A stretch of DNA of 64,000 nucleotides from CAVWXT01 sp963759115 (GTDB lineage: Bacteria > Planctomycetota > Planctomycetia > Pirellulales > Thermoguttaceae). This document shows, one piece after another, positions 32,528 to 43,135 of this stretch. The stretch lies in contig CAVWXT010000006.1 of assembly GCA_963759115.1 (NCBI GenBank), positions 1,364,001 to 1,428,000 of the forward strand, given 5' to 3'. Both the position numbers and the translations under genes were made by a program. How positions within the stretch are numbered: position 1 is the stretch's first letter; each line of letters opens with the position of its first letter. The notes under the pieces are model-generated. The model had not been told where the DNA came from. It saw only the letters and a program-made list of their open reading frames with translations, and searched no databases.

Positions 32528-34929
32528 ATGTTTCTCAACTCATTATGGAAAAATGCCAACCGCTCACGCACGGCAGTTCCCGCCCACGTCGGCCCGAAAG
32601 CATCCGGCAAGCGGCCGCAGGCCCGGCGATTGCGTTGCGAACCCTTGGAAGACAGGCAACTCCTCTCGGTGGCCCCCGGCGTGAATTGGGCGACGTATCT
32701 CGGTGGAAGCAACGGCAACGATTGGGCCTACGCGACTCGCGGTGGACGGCGCCGGAAACACCTTCGTGACGGGTCTTACCCAATCATTGGACTTCGCGGG
32801 GGCCACAAATTCGTACCCCGGTAGCACCGAGAACGACGCCTTTGTGGCCAAGGTGAAACCTGACGGCACGTTGGCCTGGGCGACCTACCTGGGTGGCACC
32901 GGCACCGCCGGCGGCTGGGGAGATCGGGGCTACGGGATCGCGGTGGACGGCGCCGGAAACGTCCTGGTGACGGGTGAAACCGTCTCATCGGACTTCGCGG
33001 GGGCCAACAATTCGAACCACGGATACCCCGGCTATGCGTTAGACGCCTTTGTGGCGAAGATCAATGGCACCGATGGAACGGTGGCCTGGGCGACCTACCT
33101 CGGTGGAAGCGGCGACGATATTGGCTTCGGGATCGCGGTGGACGGCGCCGGAAACGCCCTGGTGACGGGTCTACCCAATCATCGGACTTCGCGGGGGCCA
33201 ACAATTCGTTCCACGGCGGCGGCCAGCGACGCCTTTGTGGCCAAGGTCACGAGTGGCGGCTCGTTGGCCTGGGCGACCTACCTCGGTGGAAGCAGCAACT
33301 ACGATCAAGGCAACGGGATCGCGTTGGACGGCGCCGGAAACGCCCTGGTGACGGGCAATACCAACTCAACGGACTTCGCGGGGGCCAACAATTCGTTTCA
33401 CGGTGGCACCGACGACGCCTTTGTGGCCAAGGTGAGCACTATAAACGGCTCGGTGTTCTGGGCGACCTACCTCGGTGGAAGCGGCAACGATGAAGGCAAC
33501 GGGATCGCGGTGGACGGCGCCGGAAACGCCCTGGTAACGGGTCAAACCAACTCCACGAACTTCGCCGGGGCAAACAATGCGAACCACGGCGGCTACGACG
33601 CCTTTGTGGCCAAGGTCACCAGTGGCGGTTCGCTCAACTGGGCGACCTACCTGGGTGGGAGCGGTGCGGATAATGGCACCGCTAATCCTACCGGGATCGC
33701 GGTGGACGGCGCCGGAAACGCCTTCGTGACGGGTGACACCGCCTCATCGGATTTCGCGGGGGCCAACAATTCGTTCTACGGGGGACCGCGGGACGCCTTT
33801 GTGGCCAAGGTCACCAGTGGCGGCTCGTTGGCGTGGGCAACCTACCTCGGTGGAAGCGGCGACGATGTTGGCCGCGGGATTGCGCATGGACGGCGCCGGA
33901 AACGTCCTCGTAACGGGCACGACCACCTCAACGGACTTCGCGGGGGCCAACAATTCGTACCACGGCGGGACCTGGGACGTCTTCGTGGCGAAACTCAATC
34001 CGGCGGATTACTACGACGCGACCAAGTTCCACGTCGTCAACGACGCCTCGCCGGATCAGACCTACGACTACAACAGCGGCGGCGGGCTGAACGATTCGTA
34101 TAACCTCACCAGCGGCAACACCGCCCCGCGCGGAGTGGCCAGCACGGTCGCCGGCGACAAGACCTGGGTCGTCGATGCCAACCGCAACGTCTACGTCTAC
34201 AACGCCAGCGGCGGACTGCTGGGCTCGTGGACCGCCGGCACCCTGGCCAGCAATGCCACCGTGGAAGACATCACCGTCTACGGCAACGACGTCTGGATCG
34301 TGGATGCCAAGAGCGACAAGGTCTACCGCTACACCGGCGCGGCCACCCGCCTCTCCGGCAGCCAGAACGCCGCCAGCAGCTTCAGCCTCAACAGCAGCGA
34401 CACGAACCCGATGGGCATGGTCACCGATGGGACCAACCTGTGGGTCGTCGACGATAGCAAGACGGACAAGGTGTTCAAGTACACGGTGGCCGGCTCGCTG
34501 GTGGGAAGCTGGACGATCAGCACACCCGGCGCAACCAGTCCGACCGGCCTGACGATCGACCCGACCGGGGCGAGCCAGGACATCTGGATCGTCGATAGCG
34601 GCACCGACAAGGTGTACGATTACGCCAACGCCCGCGGCCGGACCTCCGGCAGCCAAGCGGCCTCGGCGTTTTTCGCCCTTGCCGCCGGCAACACCAACCC
34701 GCAAGGCATCGCCGACCCGCCTCCATCGGGCAGCATGTTGGCGACACAGCCCACGGCAGCCCCGCTGAGAGCCGCAGCGCTACAAGCCGGTCTGCTGAAC
34801 CTGGCAGCGGCTCGGGAGGTCAGCGCCGCGGCGTGGGCTGCCGCCGTCGATCGTTCGCTTGCCGACCTGTCCGACCAGGACCTGAAGGTCGACGCGCTGT
34901 TCAGTGACCTGGCCCTGAGCGCGGCGTAG
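32528..34929 (+). pseudogene. secreted SBBP/NHL beta-propeller-type repeat protein, frameshifted
   Basis: MFLNSLWKNANRSRTAVPAH leads to RLRCEPLEDRQLLSV, the planctomycete surface-protein N-terminal motif. Seven repeats of about 48-60 residues (WATYLGGS, IAVDGAGNALVTG, STDFAGANNSFHGG, DAFVAKVTSGG) are SBBP-type. After position 34080 about three NHL-like repeats follow (VDANRNVYVYNASGGLLGSW, VWIVDAKSDKVYRYTG). The frame shifts near 32730, transiently at 33168-33225, and near 33885, net one base short. It is a probable extracellular adhesive or scaffold protein. Sequence error in repetitive GC-rich DNA is possible. Confidence 0.75.
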
Positions 34930-35046
34930 TGGAAGAGCTTTAGTTCCGAAGGAACGATAGTCAATAGCCAGGGGCTGACGCCCTCGTTGTTGCATACAAG
35001 TCGTTTGGACAGAAATGACAGAGGGTTCCTTCAGACCACCTTTCTC

Positions 35047-36970
35047 ATAGAGGTAGGGAGGCCGCATTGGGTTGCGGCCCCCCTCCCTCCGAACCGGACT
35101 GGCGGATTTCCCGCATCCGGCTCTCCAGTTGATGGTGTTACCTCCGAAAGGGTTGAGCGAAACAGACATGGGCGGTTTGCAGGGAATACAGCCCTTGCTC
35201 GTCGAAAGAAGCGATTGGGCCAACGCTGCTGGTCCCTTCCGCGGCCCCGTCCGCGCCGTTTCTGTCGCCGCCGCAACATGCTACGCAGCCGACCACGAAT
35301 CCAGCCGTCCAGTTGGCGGAAAACCGACCCGCGACAATGGCGGAAGTAGATGAACCAGCCGCGAAGTTGCCGCGTCAGTCGAGCACACGTGAAGGGCAGG
35401 TCATGCCCGTTCGTGCGCTTGGTCTTCGCGCGACCGCCTCCTTGAGTTTCCGCAGGCTCTTTTGCCGCGGCACACGCAAGTCGCCGCGGAAGCGATAGCC
35501 CAGAAAATCGAAACCCTCGATGCGGGCGTCCACGATCTTGGTTTTGGTCGGATGCAGGGTCAACTCGTTTTCGTTGACCCAACGTTGCACCATCGCCAAG
35601 GCCGCTTCCGCCTCCTCGCGAGTCTTGCACAAGATCACGAAGTCGTCTGCATAACGGACCAGCGCGAAACCGGCGTCGTCCAGCACGTGGTCCAGCGGGT
35701 TGAGGTAGATGTTGGCCAGAAGGGGCGAGAGGACTGCTCCTTGGGGCGTGCCCGTTTCGGGCGTCCACTCCCGCAGGTTGTCCATCACGCCTTGCTCCAG
35801 GAACATCTCCACCAAACGCAACACCCGGCTGTCCGACACCTTCTCGCGCAGTCGCGTCATCAGCCGTGGCTTCGAGATCGTGTCAAAGTAGCTCTTGAGG
35901 TCCGCGTCCACCACGTAGACGCGACCAGCGCCGAGCAGTTCCTCGACCCGTTCCAGGGCGTGATGACACCCTCGTCCGTGTCGAAACCCGTAACTGGCTT
36001 GCGAAAACGTGGCGTCGAAGATCGGTTCCAGCACGTGCAACAGCGCGGTTTGCACCACGCGGTCACGCACGGTCGGAACCCCCAACGGCCGCTGCTCCTT
36101 GCTGCCCGGTTTCGGAATCCAGACTCGCCGCACGGCCTGCGGACGATACGCATTGGTCCGCAGTGCCTCGTGCAGCCTGTCCAGTTCTTTCTGGCCATTG
36201 GCCTGAAAGCCCTCGACCGATTGATGGTCCACCCCCGCTGCTCCCCGGTTGCCGATCACATGGCTGCGGGCGGCAAACAGGTTCAGCGGCGCGTACACCT
36301 TGTCGATCAGCGTGTGCCATCTTCCTCCTCGCACTCCTTGTTCGAGTGTCGCCAACATGCGGTCCGTCCAGACACACGGGTTCGCCCAGTCGCGAATCGA
36401 CGGAGGCTCTCCGGCGGGAGTAGCCGCGAACGGCACTGTCACCGGGGGATGGTTTCTTTCCCGTGGCTCGGACATCACGCATCCATCTTCCTGCACCCCT
36501 TCGCTCCCCCGGCGTTACCCGGTTTCGTCGCTACTATGGGTGCTCTGACTCCTGGACGGCCGGTTCTTCCTATCCTTATCAGGGACAATGAACTCCGTCC
36601 TGCTTCCTTCCAGGTCTCTCTCCTTACGACGTTTGACCTTCCGACCATTCCGTCCTCAACCACCGTGTTGCCATCTCCCCATCACGGCTTTCGCACGTTA
36701 CCTTAGCCGGATGGGCCGCCGCGTCTATCCCCCGGGCAGATCTGGACGGATCGGAGGGAACGCCGTCACGCGGTCGGAGGTTCGCCATTGGCTAGCAGGC
36801 TCCCCGACAGGCTTGGCCGAATCAGGTTCGTTATCCTACGGACTGGTCATTCACCTCCGGTTGCTTCCCACCCCTCCTCGCGGAGACGCGGTTACTTTCG
36901 GTTACAGGTTTGTAACGCAAACCTGGTGGGGACTCGCACCCCACCGATCAAACGTTTTCAGAGACGCACT
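35047..36970 (-). mobile_element. group II intron, copy A
   Basis: On the minus strand it begins GTGCGTCTCTGAAAACG at 36970 and ends ACCTCTAT at 35047 after a domain V hairpin (GAGCCGGATGCGGGAAAT) and domain VI. About 1924 bases. It is nearly identical to copy B in inverted orientation. The 5' exon ends with the hairpin AGGCGTAAACGCCT followed by GGGCTA. Confidence 0.9.
35139..36496 (-). pseudogene. group II intron reverse transcriptase/maturase, copy A (frameshifted)
   Basis: The reverse transcriptase core is complete and keeps the catalytic YADDFVIL. One base is missing near 35432 (GTCGCGCG against GTCCGCGCG in copy B), so the maturase X domain is lost and the frame ends after KEAVARRPSARTG at 35375. 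The coordinates give the full original extent. The product would be an RT without its thumb/maturase domain. Confidence 0.88.
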
Positions 36971-37165
36971 AGCCCAGGCGTTTACGCCTGCGGAACACGA
37001 GACCATCGTTGATATATCCTTTTCCTTGAAGCCCCCTTCAGGGGGCGTGAATTGGTTCGTTGGCGAAAATTGGCTCAGAATCAACCATTTGCGCCCCCTG
37101 AAGGGGGCTGGAAAAAGAAAAATGGTATTTTGGCTTCCTTTCCCCAGGCGTAAACGCCTGGGCTA
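36971..37165. repeat. hairpin-rich spacer between the two introns
   Basis: About 195 bases containing two outward copies of the palindrome AGGCGTAAACGCCT (each followed by an intron) and two inner hairpins, CCCCCTTCAGGGGG (about 37031-37045) and CCCCCTGAAGGGGG (about 37094-37107). It contains no gene. Confidence 0.8.
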
Positions 37166-39088
37166 GTGCGTCTCTGAAAACGTTTGATCGGTGGGGTGCG
37201 AGTCCCCACCAGGTTTGCGTTACAAACCTGTAACCGAAAGTAACCGCGTCTCCGCGAGGAGGGGTGGGAAGCAACCGGAGGTGAATGACCAGTCCGTAGG
37301 ATAACGAACCTGATTCGGCCAAGCCTGTCGGGGAGCCTGCTAGCCAATGGCGAACCTCCGACCGCGTGACGGCGTTCCCTCCGATCCGTCCAGATCTGCC
37401 CGGGGGATAGACGCGGCGGCCCATCCGGCTGAGGTAACGTGCGAAAGCCGTGATGGGGAGATGGCAACACGGTGGTTGAGGACGGAATGGTCGGAAGGTC
37501 AAACGTCGTAAGGAGAGAGACCTGGAAGGAAGCAGGACGGAGTTCATTGTCCCTGATAAGGATAGGAAGAACCGGCCGTCCAGGAGTCAGAGCACCCATA
37601 GTAGCGACGAAACCGGGTAACGCCGGGGGAGCGAAGGGGTGCAGGAAGATGGATGCGTGATGTCCGAGCCACGGGAAAGAAACCATCCCCCGGTGACAGT
37701 GCCGTTCGCGGCTACTCCCGCCGGAGAGCCTCCGTCGATTCGCGACTGGGCGAACCCGTGTGTCTGGACGGACCGCATGTTGGCGACACTCGAACAAGGA
37801 GTGCGAGGAGGAAGATGGCACACGCTGATCGACAAGGTGTACGCGCCGCTGAACCTGTTTGCCGCCCGCAGCCATGTGATCGGCAACCGGGGAGCAGCGG
37901 GGGTGGACCATCAATCGGTCGAGGGCTTTCAGGCCAATGGCCAGAAAGAACTGGACAGGCTGCACGAGGCACTGCGAACCAATGCGTATCGTCCGCAGGC
38001 CGTGCGGCGAGTCTGGATTCCGAAACCGGGCAGCAAGGAGCAGCGGCCGTTGGGGGTTCCGACCGTGCGTGACCGCGTGGTGCAAACCGCGCTGTTGCAC
38101 GTGCTGGAACCGATCTTCGACGCCACGTTTTCGCAAGCCAGTTACGGGTTTCGACACGGACGAGGGTGTCATCACGCCCTGGAACGGGTCGAGGAACTGC
38201 TCGGCGCTGGTCGCGTCTACGTGGTGGACGCGGACCTCAAGAGCTACTTTGACACGATCTCGAAGCCACGGCTGATGACGCGACTGCGCGAGAAGGTGTC
38301 GGACAGCCGGGTGTTGCGTTTGGTGGAGATGTTCCTGGAGCAAGGCGTGATGGACAACCTGCGGGAGTGGACGCCCGAAACGGGCACGCCCCAAGGAGCA
38401 GTCCTCTCGCCCCTTCTGGCCAACATCTACCTCAACCCGCTGGACCACGTGCTGGACAACGCCGGTTTCGCGCTGGTCCGTTATGCAGACAACTTCGTGA
38501 TCTTGTGCAAGACTCGCGAGGAGGCGGAAGCGGCCTTGGCGATGGTGCAACGTTGGGTCAACGAAAACGAGTTGACCCTGCATCCGACCAAAACCAAGAT
38601 CGTGGACGCCCGCATCGAGGGTTTCGATTTTCTGGGCTATCGCTTCCGCGGCGACTTGCGTGTGCCGCGGCAAAAGAGCCTGCGGAAACTCAAGGAGGCG
38701 GTCCGCGCGAAGACCAAGCGCACGAACGGGCATGACCTGCCCTTCACGTGTGCTCGACTGACGCGGCAACTTCGCGGCTGGTTCATCTACTTCCGCCATT
38801 GTCGCGGGTCGGTTTTCCGCCAACTGGACGGCTGGATTCGTGGTCGGCTGCGTAGCATGTTGCGGCGGCGACAGAAACGGCGCGGACGGGGCCGCGGAAG
38901 GGACCAGCAGCGTTGGCCCAATCGCTTCTTCGACGAGCAAGGGCTGTATTCCCTGCAAACCGCCCATGTCTGTTTCGCTCAACCCTTTCGGAGGTAACAC
39001 CATCAACTGGAGAGCCGGATGCGGGAAATCCGCCAGTCCGGTTCGGAGGGAGGGGGGCCGCAACCCAATGCGGCCTCCCTACCTCTAT
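37166..39088 (+). mobile_element. group II intron, copy B
   Basis: Starts GTGCGTCTCTGAAAACG at 37166. Domain V is at about 39012-39044 and the 3' end is ACCTCTAT at 39088. It carries an ORF in domain IV. The RT lacks an endonuclease domain. Insertion directly after a hairpin is the habit of group IIC introns. Confidence 0.9.
37639..38997 (+). CDS. ltrA: group II intron reverse transcriptase/maturase, copy B (452 aa, altered active site)
   Basis: Full-length RT-maturase without HNH endonuclease. RT motifs are present: RPLGVPTVRDRVVQ, YGFRHGRGCHHALE, DADLKSYFDTI, GTPQGAVLSPLLANIYL and FLGYRF. The maturase X domain is intact (LRGWFIYFRHCRGSVFRQLD to RWPNRFF). The catalytic YADD reads YADNFVIL, with Asp replaced by Asn (GAC to AAC), which should abolish polymerisation while leaving splicing help possible. 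GTG start at 37639; the ATG at 37660 is an alternative. Confidence 0.9.
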   Translation: MQEDGCVMSEPRERNHPPVTVPFAATPAGEPPSIRDWANPCVWTDRMLATLEQGVRGGRWHTLIDKVYAPLNLFAARSHVIGNRGAAGVDHQSVEGFQANGQKELDRLHEALRTNAYRPQAVRRVWIPKPGSKEQRPLGVPTVRDRVVQTALLHVLEPIFDATFSQASYGFRHGRGCHHALERVEELLGAGRVYVVDADLKSYFDTISKPRLMTRLREKVSDSRVLRLVEMFLEQGVMDNLREWTPETGTPQGAVLSPLLANIYLNPLDHVLDNAGFALVRYADNFVILCKTREEAEAALAMVQRWVNENELTLHPTKTKIVDARIEGFDFLGYRFRGDLRVPRQKSLRKLKEAVRAKTKRTNGHDLPFTCARLTRQLRGWFIYFRHCRGSVFRQLDGWIRGRLRSMLRRRQKRRGRGRGRDQQRWPNRFFDEQGLYSLQTAHVCFAQPFRR

Positions 39089-39165
39089 GAGAAAAGGCAC
39101 AGAACTGAATGGCTACAACGGCAATGATCGTCATTTTTCACCCTGAATCGAGGAGACAACCTGTG

Positions 39166-40218
39166 ATGTGGCGCAAACTGAAGCGGTTCGTTTTGGCTTT
39201 GGCAATGGCGTCTTGCGCGGTCGTTGCACGCGCTGCCGACGTGTTCAACATGCCCCCGGGTCAGACGAGTCTGCAATTCGTCACCGTGGGCAATCCGGGC
39301 AACGCGGCCGATCCGGCGACTGGCTCGCTCTACGGCTCGGTCCCTTACACGTACCAGATCGGCAAGTACGACGTGACGGCGGGCCAGTACACGGCGTTTC
39401 TTAACGCGGTGGCAAAGACAGACACGTATGGGCTATACAGTTCAGGCATGGCGGTGGTTGGCAGCGGCGGCACGTACGGCTGCGGGATCGTCCAGAGCGG
39501 TAGCTCGGGCAGTTACACCTACGCGGTTGCCACGGCTTATCAGAACTATCCGGTGAACTATGTCTCTTGGGGCGATGCCGCGCGGTTCTCGAATTGGCTG
39601 CAAAACGGCCAACCGACAGGCGCGCAGGGAGCGGGCACGACCGAGACGGGAGCGTACACGCTCAACGGCGCCATTACCAACGCGGCCCTGATGGCCGTGA
39701 CGCGCAACGCCGGTGCCACGTACGTCATTCCGTCGGAAAACGAATGGTACAAAGCGGCCTATTACGACCCGAACAAGCCGGGCGGTGCTGGCTACTGGAG
39801 CTACCCGACGAAGAGCAACACCGCGCCGATCAACATCCTATCTTCGACGGGCACGAACAACGCTAACTTTTACGACTCCCATGGGACAGGCAACGGTGGC
39901 TACACCGATCCGACGAATTTTCTGACGCCGGTGGGAGCGTTCGCGTCGTCACCCGGCCCTTATGGGACGTATGACCAGGGGGGCGATGTCTTCCAGTGGA
40001 ATGAAACGGCCGTTACCAGTTCGTCGCGTGGGTCGCGTGGCGCGGCGTTCAACGAAAGCTCGGACTGGCTGATTGCCTCCTTGCGCGTCTGGGGCGACCC
40101 GACGGGCGAGAACGCCACCTCGGGGTTCCGCGTGGCAGATGTTCCAGAGCCCGGTAGCATCACCTTGCTGGTATGCGGCGTCCTAGCCGGTTTGCTGTGG
40201 TGGAGACGTCGGAGGTAG
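39166..40218 (+). CDS. SUMF1/formylglycine-generating-enzyme-like protein with PEP-CTERM tail (350 aa)
   Basis: The signal peptide is MWRKLKRFVLALAMASCAVV to ARA. The body matches the sulfatase-modifying-factor fold: YQIGKYDVTAGQYTAFLNAV, PVNYVSWGDAARFSNWLQNG, YVIPSENEWYKAAYYDP and GNVFEW-like DVFQWNE, ending RGAAFN and SGFRVADV. The C-terminus VPEPGSITLLVCGVLAGLLW with WRRRR is a PEP-CTERM exosortase signal. No catalytic cysteine pair is evident, so it is probably a surface protein rather than an enzyme. GAGGAG lies upstream. Confidence 0.88.
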   Translation: MWRKLKRFVLALAMASCAVVARAADVFNMPPGQTSLQFVTVGNPGNAADPATGSLYGSVPYTYQIGKYDVTAGQYTAFLNAVAKTDTYGLYSSGMAVVGSGGTYGCGIVQSGSSGSYTYAVATAYQNYPVNYVSWGDAARFSNWLQNGQPTGAQGAGTTETGAYTLNGAITNAALMAVTRNAGATYVIPSENEWYKAAYYDPNKPGGAGYWSYPTKSNTAPINILSSTGTNNANFYDSHGTGNGGYTDPTNFLTPVGAFASSPGPYGTYDQGGDVFQWNETAVTSSSRGSRGAAFNESSDWLIASLRVWGDPTGENATSGFRVADVPEPGSITLLVCGVLAGLLWWRRRR

Positions 40219-40222
40219 CTGG

Positions 40223-40463
40223 TCCACAAGCTCCGGGAGGTCTTCATGGGCCCCGGTTGGGACGCCCTGGTCCGAGAGATCAAGAAGCAACTGCAAGGCG
40301 AAACCAAGGCCAACAGCCGCGACGTGGAGCGATTGCAGAAGCGGCCGCGGACTTGGAACGGGAAGTCTCCCGGCTGGTCAAGGCGATCCGCACCACTGAC
40401 GTTGCGGAATTGGTCGAGGAACTGGCCGTTGTGCAGGCCGAGCGGGATGTCAACCAATTGTAA
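40223..40463 (+). pseudogene. C-terminal remnant of a serine recombinase
   Basis: Reads MGPGWDALVREIKKQLQGET, NSRDVERLQK, then after a frameshift AAADLEREVSRLVKAI and AELVEELAVVQAERDVNQL. This helical pattern is the C-terminal coiled region of large serine recombinases. The catalytic domain is absent. Confidence 0.5.
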
Positions 40464-40487
40464 CCGTTCACAGTTCGGGGAATGGCT

Positions 40488-40517
40488 CATTTTTCGGCCC
40501 TTCAGGGCTGAAAAATG
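40488..40517. terminator. bidirectional terminator hairpin
   Basis: CATTTTTCGGCCCT pairs with AGGGCTGAAAAATG, a 14-bp stem with one wobble, having A/T-rich arms on both strands. It lies between the recombinase remnant and the convergent S9 peptidase gene. Confidence 0.7.
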
Positions 40518-40681
40518 TGCGTGTCCCCTTCCCCGCGAAGGCAACCGTCCCGTTTTCGGCACCTGCGCCGCGAGAACTGGGACAGCCCCTGTGGACGGTT
40601 ACCGTCGCCCAGCACCACGATCACGTCCCCAGAACCTCCCGCACCCGCTCCACAGCCCGTAAGCCGCTTCGCCGTCTATAT

Positions 40682-42733
40682 CTACGGGCTAAGATACCGA
40701 TCAAACCACTCGACGTTGCGCTGGGCCAAATCGAAGACTTCTTTTGGCTCCTGAAACCGATGGCCCATGCGCGGATAGACGACCAGCGTGACCGGCACGC
40801 CGCGCCGCTTCAGGGCATTGTAGAACTCCTGGCTCTGCGAAAGCGGCACCCGAGTGTCGGCGTCACCGTGTTGAATCAAGGTCGGCGTGGCCACTTTCTG
40901 GACGTGGAACAGAGGCGACCGCGCCAGGTAGAGCTCTCGACTCTCCCAATACTCGCCGCCGAAGTAGTCGGGTAGGAAGCCGGGGATGTCGGTTGTGCCC
41001 GTGAAACTGATGAGATTTGGCAGGCCCGCCCCGACCGAAGCGGCCTTGAACCGGTTGGTCTGCGTGACGACCCAGGAGGTCATGTAACCGCCGTAGCTCC
41101 AGCCCATCACGCCGAGCCGGTCGGGGTCGGCAACGCCCTTTTCGATGACGTAATCCACGCCGGTCATCAGGTCCTGGTAATCCATGCCGCCCCAGTCTTT
41201 GTAGTTGGCGTAGCGGAACGCCCGGCCGTAGCCCGACGAGCCGCGCACGTTGCACCGCAGAACCGCGTATCCCCGCGCCGCGAAGGCCGCCAACGGATAA
41301 GGCGCCGGTTCCGCCAGGAAAGTCTGCTTGAAAACGCTTGCTGGGCCGCCGTGAACCACAAGCAGCAAGGGGTATCGCTTGCCCGATACATACCCGACCG
41401 GATATGTCAGCAACCCCTCGATTTCCAGCCCGTCCGAGGACTTCCAATGAATCACTTCCGTGCGGCCCAGCGGGTGGCTAGGCAGATCGGCATTGACGCG
41501 GCTGACTTGCACGGGCGCGAAGCGATCGAGCCGAGCGAGGTACGCCTCTGGCGGCCGGTCGGACGTTTGGGCGACAAAACCCACAACTGTCCGCGTCGCA
41601 TTGAGAGCGAAGTCGGCATTTGCCGAGTCGCCGGGAGTAATAATCACCGCATCGCCGCGATCGAGGTCGTGAGGCGGCCCGCCACCCACCGGCAACGCCG
41701 AGAACCGATGGACGACGCCTCGGGTCTCGCTGAAGTAGATCAATTGCCCGTCCGCCGACCAGCCGACGATCTGGGGCTGCCGGTCGGTGGTTTCGGCCAG
41801 TTTCCGCGGCGCGCCCCCGGCGGAGGCGACGACCACAACGTCGGCCGTCCGCCTCCACGTATGGTCGCGGACGATGTAGGCAATCCAGCGCCCGTCGGGC
41901 GAATAGAAGGGGAACGCCTCGCAGGCCTTCGTCTGGGCGATCGGCTCGATCTTGCCCGACGCCGCGTGAACGACCGAAATGTCGCTGGTAGCCCAATCGT
42001 CCGCCCGGGGCGTCGTCGCGTGCGCGAAGACAATCGCCTCGCTGCCGGGCGACCAGTCGAAACCACTCTCGACGCTGAAATCACCCGGGGTGAGCGATTG
42101 TTCTGATGGTTTCCCGTTGGACGGCGGAGTGGTCGGCACGACCCACAGCCGATTCCGTTTGAAGTCCTCGGCTGCGACCTTGGAATCGTTCTTGCCTTTC
42201 AGGGCTTTCTCCTCGGCGGGAGTCGGCGCGTCGGGCGAGATATACGCGATTGCCCGGCCGTCGGGTGACCACTTGAAATTGCTCACCGCGGTCTTCACGT
42301 CCGTCAGTTGCCGCGCCTCGCCCCCGTCGGAGCGCATCAGCCACAAGTTGCCGCGGCCCGACCGCTCTGATCGGAACGCGATCCATCGGCCGTCAGGCGA
42401 CCATTGAGCATCGGTACACGACTTCTCGCCAAAGGTAAGCTGCCGCGAGTTCGATCCGTCGGCATCGGCCAGATAAATGTGCCGCAGATACTCGCTCCTC
42501 TCGTCGGTCATCACAGCCTCGCTGACGACGAATACGACGCGCCGGCCGTCGGGCGAAACCCGAACGTGGCTGACTTCCTTCACCTTCATCATTTCCTCGG
42601 GCGTCCAACCGGTCGGCGGAGCAGCGTTCTCCCCCTCAGCCGCCGTCTCGCCGCCAAGTGCGAACGTCCCGGCCGCGATCGACAAGGCAATAACCATCCA
42701 ACACACCCCACGAACTCGGATGCTGCGGGCCAT
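40682..42733 (-). CDS. secreted S9 prolyl-oligopeptidase-family protein (683 aa)
   Basis: The signal peptide occupies about residues 1-27 (WMVIALSIAAGTFALGG). An N-terminal beta-propeller with several WSPDGRWIAF-type blades (residues about 55-400) precedes the alpha/beta-hydrolase domain. The catalytic triad is GWSYGGYMT (Ser), GDADTRVPLSQ (Asp) and RMGHRFQEP (His). HGGPASVFKQTFL forms the oxyanion region. It acts as an acylaminoacyl/dipeptidyl peptidase in the periplasm. Full length and apparently intact. Confidence 0.93.
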   Translation of the reverse strand: MARSIRVRGVCWMVIALSIAAGTFALGGETAAEGENAAPPTGWTPEEMMKVKEVSHVRVSPDGRRVVFVVSEAVMTDERSEYLRHIYLADADGSNSRQLTFGEKSCTDAQWSPDGRWIAFRSERSGRGNLWLMRSDGGEARQLTDVKTAVSNFKWSPDGRAIAYISPDAPTPAEEKALKGKNDSKVAAEDFKRNRLWVVPTTPPSNGKPSEQSLTPGDFSVESGFDWSPGSEAIVFAHATTPRADDWATSDISVVHAASGKIEPIAQTKACEAFPFYSPDGRWIAYIVRDHTWRRTADVVVVASAGGAPRKLAETTDRQPQIVGWSADGQLIYFSETRGVVHRFSALPVGGGPPHDLDRGDAVIITPGDSANADFALNATRTVVGFVAQTSDRPPEAYLARLDRFAPVQVSRVNADLPSHPLGRTEVIHWKSSDGLEIEGLLTYPVGYVSGKRYPLLLVVHGGPASVFKQTFLAEPAPYPLAAFAARGYAVLRCNVRGSSGYGRAFRYANYKDWGGMDYQDLMTGVDYVIEKGVADPDRLGVMGWSYGGYMTSWVVTQTNRFKAASVGAGLPNLISFTGTTDIPGFLPDYFGGEYWESRELYLARSPLFHVQKVATPTLIQHGDADTRVPLSQSQEFYNALKRRGVPVTLVVYPRMGHRFQEPKEVFDLAQRNVEWFDRYLSP

Positions 42734-43135
42734 GATTGCTCCTTTGCGGTAAAGAGGGCGGGAGTCTTCACTGGGGTCGCCACCCGTGCTAGCTAAGCCA
42801 TGACCGCGACTCTACCGATAACCTCCCTTGCCGTCAATCATCATGCACGGCGTCTCCGGAGTTGCCGTTCCGCGTGATGATCGGCTCCTCGTCCGACGAC
42901 ATCCAGCTCAAGGACGAGTTCTGGGGCAAGTAAAACCTCTTTGAGCGTATTCGAGAAGTCTCCCCTTGCCCTTTGGGAGAGGGGCAACCGCATTCGTTGC
43001 CCGAGAGCCGTCTCGGAATTCGGTCAATTCTGATACGTCTCGGTATACGGTTGAGATTACGAGACAATACCTAGCCTAACATTGCGCCTGAGTCGCGCCG
43101 TCAATCGTCGTCTCCAGCCATCTTGTTCGGCCAGC
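42734..43135. other. intergenic stretch without supported gene
   Basis: About 400 bases upstream of the S9 gene. A short frame on the plus strand reads RVMIGSSSDDIQLKDEFWGK and stops, possibly a decayed gene end. Nothing else was recognised. Confidence 0.4.

Noticed and set aside
37081..39063. A 660-codon open frame antisense to the group II intron copy B
   Set aside because: It is a shadow of the reverse transcriptase on the other strand in GC-rich DNA and has no recognisable domain. The 414-codon frame at 35462-36706 is the same effect in copy A.
41351..42106. Long plus-strand open frames opposite the S9 peptidase
   Set aside because: They are antisense shadows of a well-supported gene with an intact catalytic triad.
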